The notes under the pieces were generated by a model. It was not told the DNA's origin, did not search any database, and worked only from the letters and a program-made list of their open reading frames with translations. A stretch of 13,707 bases of DNA, from NCBI GenBank assembly GCA_028281215.1, contig JANQKH010000204.1, forward strand, positions 1-13,707, written 5' to 3'. Positions 8,701-13,707 of this stretch are shown here, in pieces (position 1 is the first letter of the stretch; each line of letters begins with the position of its first letter). The translations under genes were made by a program, and so were the position numbers. The stretch is from Phycisphaeraceae bacterium (lineage in GTDB: Bacteria; Planctomycetota; Phycisphaerae; Phycisphaerales; Phycisphaeraceae).

Positions 8701-9103
8701 TCGGCCAGCTTTCGCCGTTGTAGTTGAGCACGACCACATCGTGCGCCGTAAAGTCAGGTGACCACGCCTGCCACGCCTTGCGAAACCGCGGTTCGTCCGC
8801 TTTGCGCAGTGCATCAAATCGAGCTTTGGCTTGCTGGTACTGTTTCAACTGCGTTTCGTCGGCATCGCGTGGCTCGCGAAGTCCGCGGAACAGGCGTGAT
8901 GCCGGTGCGGTACTGACGGTGACTTTGAATCGCCCCGTTTGCGCAAGTGTGGCGCGCAAGGCGTCGGTGGTGATCCGCCAGTCGTGGTTGTTGCGGCCGT
9001 CGATGATCAAAACGTTGGCAGGTTCATCGGCGGCGTCGGTGAACGTCCCAGCCGTGAACCCTATGAAACAGAACACCACCATCGCGCGCGAGGCAAAGGA
9101 CAT
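5762..9103 (-). CDS. Secreted ThuA / PVC-type dehydrogenase propeller / HEAT / cytochrome c fusion
   Basis: This 1113-residue protein is probably a periplasmic sugar-oxidising enzyme with its own electron acceptor. It has an N-terminal signal peptide (cleavage near residue 24-26). A ThuA (trehalose-utilisation-like, glutamine-amidotransferase fold) domain follows at about 30-315. A beta-propeller of the PVC-type putative membrane-bound dehydrogenase family lies at about 380-755, starting LPDGYVAELVASEP and holding two DTNGDG calcium-loop-like motifs at 441-446 and 486-491. HEAT-like helical repeats at about 769-960 precede a class I cytochrome c domain with heme motif CVSCH at 993-997 and a likely axial Met at 1052 (AGIMAP). 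The start is ATG 9103, 9 nt after AAGGAG; a TTG just before it at 9106 is possible but less likely. It is the first gene of the minus-strand operon with the sulfatases, suggesting a role in carbohydrate breakdown. The exact substrate is unknown. Confidence 0.85.
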   Translation of the reverse strand: MSFASRAMVVFCFIGFTAGTFTDAADEPANVLIIDGRNNHDWRITTDALRATLAQTGRFKVTVSTAPASRLFRGLREPRDADETQLKQYQQAKARFDALRKADEPRFRKAWQAWSPDFTAHDVVVLNYNGESWPKAMQDNFVKFVEQGGGVVVIHAANNAFGNWDQFNEIIGMGWRKGGFGRCLKINPKTGELFACCENDNSGHGSKHAFAVDTRAADHPIMRGLPKRWMHAKDELYHHMRGPANRLTVLASAYADPKHRGTGLHEPIIWETYYRKGRVIVSSLGHHWRGQTEWDSLYCVGFQTTFARSVEYTATGKVTLGKPQSFPGADKPSIKSPHEVAWKKLEEAKAPKKTTATDWQTIKAKDVAAMLTPEQQRRSFQLPDGYVAELVASEPMVQEPVLVVWDGNGAMYVAEMRSYMQDEKGTGTKTLRNGRVKRLIDTNGDGVMDRATVFVDKLNLPRMILPLDDRIAIVETDTTDVYSYRDTNGDGVADEKKKLYDGFEHSPNKSVEHQDSGLDWNLDNWIYVSYGHRRYRFTDGQWREQKLHGNWAQWGVTHDDVGRVFFSDNSQPAKSIQMPRQYWQLIRKRGHNIPPSTEPLTLGLPYESDFMEVRNLCPINDRGGNAAEVKRFTSACGQSVFRGHALPHKVYGNYFVCDPTIHAVRRALIKNVNGKLMLENAYWADEFMLSPDVNFRPVNTATAPDGCLYVVDMYRGIIQDAPWLSEGPRKFIRESGLSDNNMHGRIWRIRHRDHQPGDPHGQPRMLEERTAHLLRHLQHPNGWWRDTAQKLIVLRPKADHDKVRALLEDMVRYTDNPLGRLHALWTLEGIGRVNRNLLRTAYRDRDERVRAAAIKISEPFIEAGESGIIDDLAPLADDRSGEVAKQLVLSLGMSKQAEAIEVMEKAILRHITHEGVRLAGLTALWKHDGPLIKAIRDGSAFKHVRTEGQRIAAAKAWTGGIEQWDRGLKLPADMPKPHRDLVVRGERLFYHNCVSCHGGDGKGVAVAGLKTTLAPPLVGSKRVLGKPDILIRILLHGLTGPVDGKNYEAGIMAPAQTFDIIRDDRLAELLSFIRYAWGNEAGLITKEQVKAIRRATSQRKELWTIKELMELQP

Positions 9104-9112
9104 CAATCACAA

Positions 9113-9118
9113 CTCCTT
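9113..9118 (-). promoter_or_regulatory. Ribosome binding site of the ThuA/cytochrome gene
   Basis: On the minus strand AAGGAG lies 9 nt before ATG 9103 and 6 nt before an in-frame TTG at 9106. The ATG is preferred because it is the stronger start codon and the spacing remains acceptable. Confidence 0.7.
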
Positions 9119-9324
9119 GTGAAAAGCAATCACAGAAGGTAAGCGCGAACGGCGCTGGCATGACACAAGTTAGTGGCACAATGGAATGAAATGCAAGTGT
9201 TTTCCGTGCGGCACAAAGATTTGCTTGCCGTTCGCCCTGCATCATCCCTGACAAACGCGATTGAGCTGAAACGATACATCGAATTGATACGACACACACG
9301 CGACGAACTTGTGAGTCGTGCCGG

Positions 9325-9594
9325 CTCGTGTTGTTGGTGACGTCGGTGTCTGCTGAGTCGTCCGGCTGGCGGCACAACTACAACGCCGGTTACGTCGACC
9401 GAAACGGCGCCTGGGCGGGCGGTTCTGAGATCATGCACCTGGTCGGCCACAAGGGAAACGCTTCGTCGCCAACAGTTACTGGGGCGACGCGAAGTGGGTA
9501 AACCGCCCGGCGGTCCCAACAGAACGGAAAACTGCTCGCCGAACCACCGGACCAGTTGTACCTCAACGCGCTGCCGTTTTCCGGTCTGTGGTAG
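9325..9594 (+). pseudogene. Decayed remnant of a secreted-protein gene
   Basis: Three protein-like pieces in different frames follow each other. From 9325 to 9456 the frame reads LVLLVTSVSA, like the end of a signal peptide, then SGWRHNYNAGYVDRNG and GGSEIMHLVGHKG. From 9456 a shifted frame reads KRFVANSYWGDAKWVNRP, consistent with one base lost in the G-run at 9453-9455. From 9523 a further frame reads NGKLLAEPPDQLY and ends PFSGLW before TAG at 9592-9594. No start codon remains in frame. The first two pieces read naturally as one polypeptide and have the look of the N-terminus of planctomycete secreted proteins; I cannot name the family with certainty. The remnant is much shorter than a typical intact protein, so an internal deletion besides the frameshifts is likely. 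Confidence 0.5.
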
Positions 9595-9753
9595 CGGCAT
9601 GTGATTGTCTTGCTGTTGTTGTGAAGTTCCATTTGCAAGCCGCGGCAATAGTTGGATTTCACATTATCACTTCTAATTTCAGTATCATGTGCCCGGCAAT
9701 GCTGTTGTTGCCATGCGATGTTCACACACATCCGAATCGAAACGGGGAATGCC

Positions 9754-10689
9754 ATGATTCACGAAAACCTCAGCACGTTTTACGGGATGCCAGTCGAGGA
9801 TTATCAGCCGTCGGCCGGCGCAGCGCAGGTCAGTCGAACCGCATATCGCCTGCGCATCGACTGGGAGAAATACGAGGAAGGCATCACCTTTGCCGACCTG
9901 TTCGATCAATACATTTGTGACCAGCACGTGACGAACACGCAGGCGCTGGTGATCGGTGACTGGGGCGGCACGGCCGAGGGCAACGAGTCGGACGCGATTG
10001 TTGAAGCGCTCGTCTCCGCCCGGGACAAGTTGCCGAACCTTAAAGCGTTGTTCATCGGCGACCTGATCGGGGAAGGGGCGGGGATCTCGTGGATCATGCA
10101 GTCGGATATGTCGCCGATCTGGTCTGCGTTTCCCGCGCTGGAAGAATTCGGTGTGCGCGGCGGCAGCGGCTTGCAACTGGGCCGACCGTCCCACGCCAAC
10201 CTGAAAAAACTGGTCATCGAAACCGGCGGCCTGTCCGTTCGCGTCGTGCAGGAAGTCTGTTCAGCCCAGTTGCCGGAACTGACTCACCTCGAACTCTGGC
10301 TCGGCGATCCCAGTTACGGCGCCGACGCGACCGTTGACGATCTGCGCCCGCTGCTTGAAGGCGGCCTGTTCCCCAAACTCACCTACCTCGGTCTGCGCAA
10401 CACCGAACTGGCGGACGATATCGCCAGGGCTTTGCCCGGCGCGGGCGTGATTCAGCAGATCGATACGCTCGACCTGTCCCTCGGCACGTTGACCAACGAA
10501 GGCGCTGAGGCGCTCGCCGCAAACCAGGAACTGAGCAGGCTGAAGAAACTTGACATTCATCATCACTTCGTCGGTCCCGAAGCCGTGGCGAAACTGAACG
10601 GCTTGGGCATTGAAATCGACGCATCCGATGAGCAGACCGCAGATGAATACGACGGTGAAATCTACCGCTACGTCTACGCCTCGGAGTGA
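9754..10689 (+). CDS. STM4015 family leucine-rich-repeat protein
   Basis: This 311-residue soluble protein has no signal peptide or membrane segment. After an N-terminal cap (HENLSTFYGMPVEDY) and a beta segment (ALVIGDW at 64-70), it consists of irregular leucine-rich repeats: LKALFIGDL near 96, LEEFGVRGG near 129, LKKLVIETGG near 150, LTHLELWLG near 176, LTYLGLRN near 209, IDTLDLSLG near 236 and LKKLDIHHH near 263. It ends YRYVYASE. The ISWIMQSDMSP segment at 111-121, the HLELWLG segment and the terminal tail match what I know of the STM4015 family, a conserved but uncharacterised group found with radical SAM and ATP-grasp partners. As an LRR protein it probably binds a protein or peptide partner, perhaps as scaffold or substrate carrier. 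The start is ATG 9754, with GGGGA 5 nt upstream; the frame is open 102 nt further but has no start as good. First gene of its operon. Confidence 0.85.
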   Translation: MIHENLSTFYGMPVEDYQPSAGAAQVSRTAYRLRIDWEKYEEGITFADLFDQYICDQHVTNTQALVIGDWGGTAEGNESDAIVEALVSARDKLPNLKALFIGDLIGEGAGISWIMQSDMSPIWSAFPALEEFGVRGGSGLQLGRPSHANLKKLVIETGGLSVRVVQEVCSAQLPELTHLELWLGDPSYGADATVDDLRPLLEGGLFPKLTYLGLRNTELADDIARALPGAGVIQQIDTLDLSLGTLTNEGAEALAANQELSRLKKLDIHHHFVGPEAVAKLNGLGIEIDASDEQTADEYDGEIYRYVYASE

Positions 10690-10720
10690 CGCCAAGGCGG
10701 CGAGACGGCGACCGCGTGAC

Positions 10721-11896
10721 GTGATCATCGGCAGTCAGGACAGCCCGCGGATCGCGGCGTTTCAACGCGCACTGCACAAGGCCGGCCATCGTGAAGCGAT
10801 CGTGTTTGATTACGTGCAGTACCTGAATGACGGCTGGACGCTTGATCTGCCGAACGAACCGGCGCTCGTTCGCTTCGAAGCGCCGGGTCGGAGCTTTGAA
10901 GATTACAAGGCCATCCTCGCCGTCGGTCATGACGAAGCAAGACGCATGGGCTATGAGGCGATTGCGCCTGATGCGATTGAACGATTGCAACACGACAAGG
11001 GCAAACTCATCGCGCCGGCTCAATATCAACTTGGTTTTCAACTCGTGCTGCGTCGTTTGGCTGCGCAGGTGACGATGAGGTATTGCGTGTCGGGAGACGT
11101 GCAACTCCTGACGGATGTTGGTGCTATTGCCGACGTCTTCGACAAGCGACGATGCCGCGACCAGTTGGCCAAACGCAGCGTCCCCGTGCCGCGAGCGCTG
11201 GCGTTTGGCAAACAACTGGCTGGCTACGACGAACTGCGCGCGTTAATGGACGCGCAGCACATACCGCGTGTGTTTATCAAATTGCGATTCGGCTCCGCCG
11301 CGTCCGGCATCGTGGCTTATCAGGTGTCGCGGCAGCATGAACTGGCGTATGCCACGGTGGAGTTGGCTCCCGATGTGGATGGTGTGCCTTCGCTCTACAA
11401 CACGCGGCGCATACGCCGGTACAGGGATCATCGGGACATCCGCCCGTTGATCGATCGGCTCTGCCGCAAGGGCGTGCACGTTGAGGCGTGGTATCCGAAG
11501 GCGGGGTTTGCCGGCCGCACGTGTGATTTGCGCATCGTGACGATCCACCGCGAGCCGCGACACCGGGTGCTTCGGCAAAGCAAGACCCCGTTTACAAATC
11601 TACATCTGTTGAACCAGCGATCGCCGGTGGATGCATTCATCGCGAAGATGTCGGATGAAGCGTGGCCGCGCGTCTTGGAAACCTGTCGTGAGGTGGCGTC
11701 AGAATTCCAGCGCACATTGCACCTCGGCATCGACATCGCCGTGCACACCAACCTTCGCGATCATGCAGTTCTGGAAGTAAACGCGTTTGGCGATTACCTG
11801 CGCGGCGTCACAGATGACTTGGACATGACCACGCACGAAGCGGAGATCGCCGTGATTGATGGGCTCCTGGATGCCGGCAGGGAGGTCCAGTCATGA
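10721..11896 (+). CDS. STM4014 family ATP-grasp protein
   Basis: This protein of about 391 residues has an N-terminal Rossmann-like part (VIIGSQDSPRIAAFQRAL) and a C-terminal ATP-grasp domain. Visible features are an ATP-binding Lys in VFIKLRFGSAASG (K187 and the Gly/Ser loop 191-196), E255 in VHVEAWYPK, CDLRIV at 268-273, and the metal-binding end HLGIDIAVHTN with LEVNAFGDYL (D338, E352, N354). ATP-grasp enzymes join a carboxylate to an amine or thiol through an acyl phosphate, so a ligase is expected; the substrates are unknown. Position and sequence match the uncharacterised STM4014 family. The start is uncertain: GTG 10721 suits the family N-terminus but lacks a good ribosome site, while ATG 10643 or GTG 10655 would overlap STM4015 and add a Lys/Arg/Thr-rich leader. 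Its stop overlaps the next start as ATGA. Confidence 0.8.
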   Translation: MIIGSQDSPRIAAFQRALHKAGHREAIVFDYVQYLNDGWTLDLPNEPALVRFEAPGRSFEDYKAILAVGHDEARRMGYEAIAPDAIERLQHDKGKLIAPAQYQLGFQLVLRRLAAQVTMRYCVSGDVQLLTDVGAIADVFDKRRCRDQLAKRSVPVPRALAFGKQLAGYDELRALMDAQHIPRVFIKLRFGSAASGIVAYQVSRQHELAYATVELAPDVDGVPSLYNTRRIRRYRDHRDIRPLIDRLCRKGVHVEAWYPKAGFAGRTCDLRIVTIHREPRHRVLRQSKTPFTNLHLLNQRSPVDAFIAKMSDEAWPRVLETCREVASEFQRTLHLGIDIAVHTNLRDHAVLEVNAFGDYLRGVTDDLDMTTHEAEIAVIDGLLDAGREVQS

Positions 11897-12444
11897 AAAC
11901 ACATGCGGCTGATCACCCCAAAGTGTTGATGTTCGACCTAGACGGCACGCTGATCGATCGCAACGGCGCACTGTTCGGCCAAGTGGCTGGCGCGATGGGT
12001 TACGCTCGCTCATCACGGCGGCTCGTTGAACAGGTTCAACCGGAGCGATGTGTCATCGAACTATTGCGATCGCTGACGGAGCGCTATCGTCTTGTCCTTG
12101 TCAGTAACGGCAGCCCCGGCACACAGCGTGGCAAGCTTCGCCGTGCGGGACTGAATGCGTTCTTTCATACGGTTGTGATCAGCGGCGAGGTTGGTGTCGC
12201 GAAGCCGGACCCCGCTATTTTTCATCATGCGTGTTGTAAGGCGGACTGTCAGGTGGACGACGTGGTGATGATGGTTGGCGATGACGTGCATAGCGACATT
12301 CAAAGCGCCGCGTCGCTGGGTATTCCGACGTGTTGGATCAGTCGGGGCCGTGCGTTGCCGGTGTTGGCCGTGGTGCCGACATTCACGATCGATTCCGTGC
12401 TCGCGGTCGAGGAGGTGATGTCTTGCTCAAAGCCCGCGAGTTGA
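11893..12444 (+). CDS. HAD-superfamily phosphatase in the STM401x operon
   Basis: This 183-residue HAD hydrolase carries all four motifs: FDLDGT with nucleophile D15 and acid/base D17, VSNGS with S71, K104 in AKPDPAIF, and GDD with D130-D131 for Mg2+. The segment between motifs I and II is short (about 50 residues), a small helical cap, which suits subfamily I and phosphate monoesters of small metabolites. There is no signal peptide, so it acts in the cytoplasm. Its ATG overlaps the preceding stop as ATGA, and its last 22 nt overlap the next gene, which makes co-translation likely. Its embedding suggests that a phosphorylated intermediate of the pathway is dephosphorylated here. Whether a HAD gene is a regular member of these clusters I cannot tell from this window; the substrate is unknown. 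Confidence 0.85.
   Translation: MKTHAADHPKVLMFDLDGTLIDRNGALFGQVAGAMGYARSSRRLVEQVQPERCVIELLRSLTERYRLVLVSNGSPGTQRGKLRRAGLNAFFHTVVISGEVGVAKPDPAIFHHACCKADCQVDDVVMMVGDDVHSDIQSAASLGIPTCWISRGRALPVLAVVPTFTIDSVLAVEEVMSCSKPAS
12411..12415 (+). promoter_or_regulatory. Strong ribosome binding site setting a TTG start
   Basis: GGAGG at 12411-12415 (within GAGGAGGTGAT) lies inside the end of the HAD gene and 7 nt before TTG 12423. No ATG or GTG in the correct frame lies nearby, so the STM4013-like protein most likely starts at this TTG. Confidence 0.7.
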
Positions 12445-13229
12445 TTGGTGAATGTGATGTGCTGCTGATGACGTTCGATACGTTGCGTTTCGACGTCGCC
12501 CGGGATGCGCTGGGCGCCGGTCTCACGCCGAACCTGGCGCGTGTGTTGCCGGGCGGCGAATGGGAGTGCCGCCACGCGCCGGGCAGTTTCACTTATGCCG
12601 CACATCATGCATTTTTCGCGGGATTTCTGCCGACGCCGGTCACGCCCGGACCACACCCCCGACTGTTCGCCGCCGCCTTTGCGGGCAGCGAAACCACTGT
12701 CGATGCAACCTGTGTGTTCGACGAAGCCGACATCGTCGCCGGTCTGGCCGGCCGCGGTTATCACACGGCGTGCATCGGCGGTGTGGGGTTCTTCAACAAG
12801 CAAACCCCGCTCGGCAGGGTGTTGCCCGACCTGTTCCACGAGAGCCATTGGAATCCAACGCTCGGTGTGACCGATCCGCATTCGACGGAACATCAGTTTG
12901 CCCTTGCCCGATCGATCCTGCAATCGCTCGACGACAATCAGCGCGTGTTTTTGTTCATCAATTTATCCGCGCTGCACCAGCCGAACTGTATTTTCAGCGA
13001 AGGGAAAATGGAGGACGACGTGAACACACAAGCCGATGCGCTCGCCTACGTGGATCAACACCTGCCCACGCTTTTCGATGCGCTGCGCGCCCGAAGCAAT
13101 GCGTTGTGTATTCTTTGTTCCGATCATGGCACGGCGTACGGGGAAGACGGCCACACCGGGCATCGGTTTGCGCACCCCGTTGTGTGGAACGTACCTTACG
13201 CGGAGTTTGTTCTCCAACAGATCCCATGA
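12423..13229 (+). CDS. STM4013/SEN3800 family hydrolase (alkaline phosphatase superfamily, sulfatase-like)
   Basis: This 268-residue cytoplasmic protein has the alkaline-phosphatase/sulfatase fold elements in compact form. Metal-binding D19 lies in LLMTFDTLRFDV; the nucleophile region is PGSFTYAAHHAFF (53-65), where S55 or T57 would sit; HQPN lies at 185-188; and CSDHGTAYGEDGHTGHRFAHP (232-252) supplies D234, H235, H244, H247 and H251. The C-x-P-x-R formylglycine motif of true sulfatases is absent, so sulfatase activity by the usual mechanism is unlikely; a phosphohydrolase or phosphotransferase role is more plausible. Segments such as GFLPTP, CIGGVGFFNK and GRVLPDLF match my knowledge of the STM4013 family, whose reaction is not known. 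It starts at TTG 12423, overlaps the HAD gene by 22 nt, and ends in an ATGA overlap with the radical SAM gene. Longer starts upstream lack support. Confidence 0.88.
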   Translation: MLKARELIGECDVLLMTFDTLRFDVARDALGAGLTPNLARVLPGGEWECRHAPGSFTYAAHHAFFAGFLPTPVTPGPHPRLFAAAFAGSETTVDATCVFDEADIVAGLAGRGYHTACIGGVGFFNKQTPLGRVLPDLFHESHWNPTLGVTDPHSTEHQFALARSILQSLDDNQRVFLFINLSALHQPNCIFSEGKMEDDVNTQADALAYVDQHLPTLFDALRARSNALCILCSDHGTAYGEDGHTGHRFAHPVVWNVPYAEFVLQQIP

Positions 13230-13707
13230 CCACCACTGCGACCCAACACGAACTTCTGACCGAGTCGCCGTACAAGGGTTACGTCTACGGCTATCCGCAC
13301 AAGACGGCCTACCGCGCGCTTGATCCCGCGCGGCCGTTGTCCGACGTGTGGGATAACGAGGATCAACGGGCGTTGTTCCTTTACGTGCACGTGCCGTTCT
13401 GCGAACAACGTTGCGGGTTTTGCAACCTGTTCACGGCAGTGGATCATGATGGCACGCGGCCGAGGCGATATGTAGAAGCGTTGCGGCGACAGGCGGACGT
13501 GACACGCGCCGCGCTTGTAGAAAATGCAAGCTTCGCGCGGGTGGCAATCGGTGGCGGCACGCCGACGTACCTGGATGTCGACGCGCTGGATTCGCTGTTC
13601 GATGTGATCACCGATGTGATGGGCGCTGAAACCGCTGCGCTGCCGACAAGCGTGGAAGCGTCTCCGCTTACTGCGACGCTGGACCGACTTGCACTATTAC
13701 GTGAGCG
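13226..13707 (+). CDS. STM4012 family radical SAM protein, HemN-like, 3' end outside the window
   Basis: ATG 13226 overlaps the STM4013 stop as ATGA and opens a frame to the window edge (160 codons). VHVPFCEQRCGFCNLFT contains the radical SAM cluster motif C59-x3-C63-x2-C66 in the form typical of HemN-type (coproporphyrinogen III oxidase-like) enzymes, and IGGGTPTYL at 108-116 is the SAM-binding glycine-rich element. HemN-type proteins of this kind can act as dehydrogenases, methyltransferases or heme chaperones, so the name does not prove a role in heme synthesis. The GYVYGYPHKTAYR N-terminus and the neighbours place it in the STM4012 family, uncharacterised to my knowledge. A second radical SAM protein, STM4011-like, would be expected just downstream. 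The N-terminal half is normal; the rest is unseen. Confidence 0.88.
   Translation, partial: MTTTATQHELLTESPYKGYVYGYPHKTAYRALDPARPLSDVWDNEDQRALFLYVHVPFCEQRCGFCNLFTAVDHDGTRPRRYVEALRRQADVTRAALVENASFARVAIGGGTPTYLDVDALDSLFDVITDVMGAETAALPTSVEASPLTATLDRLALLRE

Larger units (their letters stand above)
9104..9753. other. Divergent intergenic region with gene remnant
   Basis: This 650-nt stretch separates the minus-strand catabolic operon from the plus-strand STM401x-type operon, so it must hold promoters for both. On the plus strand TCTAAT at 9672-9677 is a fair -10 element in an AT-rich patch, but no matching -35 sits at the right distance. On the minus strand no promoter stands out. About 9325-9594 contains pieces of a former gene. 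A 172-codon minus-strand frame across the region looks like a chance reading, since it lies over the remnant and has low-complexity, unprotein-like content. Confidence 0.5.

Noticed and set aside
9130..9648. 172-codon minus-strand frame between the operons
   Set aside because: It covers the plus-strand gene remnant and reads as Arg/Ser/Gln-rich chance sequence. Its only support is length, which is common in GC-rich DNA.
13226..13707. Naming the radical SAM gene hemN or hemW
   Set aside because: The cluster motif is HemN-like, but the operon partners point to the STM4012 family and the C-terminal half is not visible, so a heme-synthesis name is not justified.

Overview
The window looks like chromosomal DNA of a Planctomycetota bacterium or close PVC relative. 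The evidence is a pair of secreted formylglycine-type sulfatases, a secreted ThuA/PVC-type beta-propeller/HEAT/cytochrome c fusion protein typical of that phylum, a large outer-membrane porin, and GC-rich coding sequence. No RNA genes, CRISPR array or transposase were seen.

Layout. (1) Positions 1-1030: about 1 kb without a convincing gene. It holds a sigma70-like promoter (618-645), a tandem pair of TTGATCAA palindromes (849-866) and a structured leader before the porin gene. (2) 1031-2467, plus strand: an OprO/P-like porin, followed by two stacked hairpins ending in T-runs. (3) 2705-9103, minus strand: a catabolic operon read right to left. It encodes a ThuA-propeller-cytochrome c protein, a 52-codon open frame of unclear status, and two sulfatases coupled by a TGATG overlap. 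A 16-bp tandem duplication sits between the convergent porin and sulfatase genes. (4) 9104-9753: a divergent intergenic region with the broken remnant of another secreted-protein gene (about 9325-9594). (5) 9754-13707, plus strand: a tightly packed operon matching the uncharacterised STM4011-STM4015 group named after Salmonella loci. The order is STM4015-like leucine-rich-repeat protein, STM4014-like ATP-grasp protein, a HAD phosphatase, STM4013-like alkaline-phosphatase-superfamily hydrolase, and STM4012-like HemN-type radical SAM protein cut by the window end.

How the parts may work together. The minus-strand operon and perhaps the porin fit uptake and breakdown of sulfated or otherwise modified polysaccharides: sulfatases remove sulfate, the ThuA/dehydrogenase/cytochrome protein oxidises a sugar-like product in the periplasm, and the porin admits small charged solutes. 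The substrate is not shown by the sequence. The plus-strand operon on the right is the most interesting part. It is a set of cytoplasmic enzymes (radical SAM, ATP-grasp, phosphohydrolase-like, HAD) plus a repeat protein, joined by 4-nt and 22-nt overlaps, whose joint product is, to my knowledge, not established. The chemistry resembles a natural-product, cofactor or peptide/metabolite-modification pathway, but that is inference.
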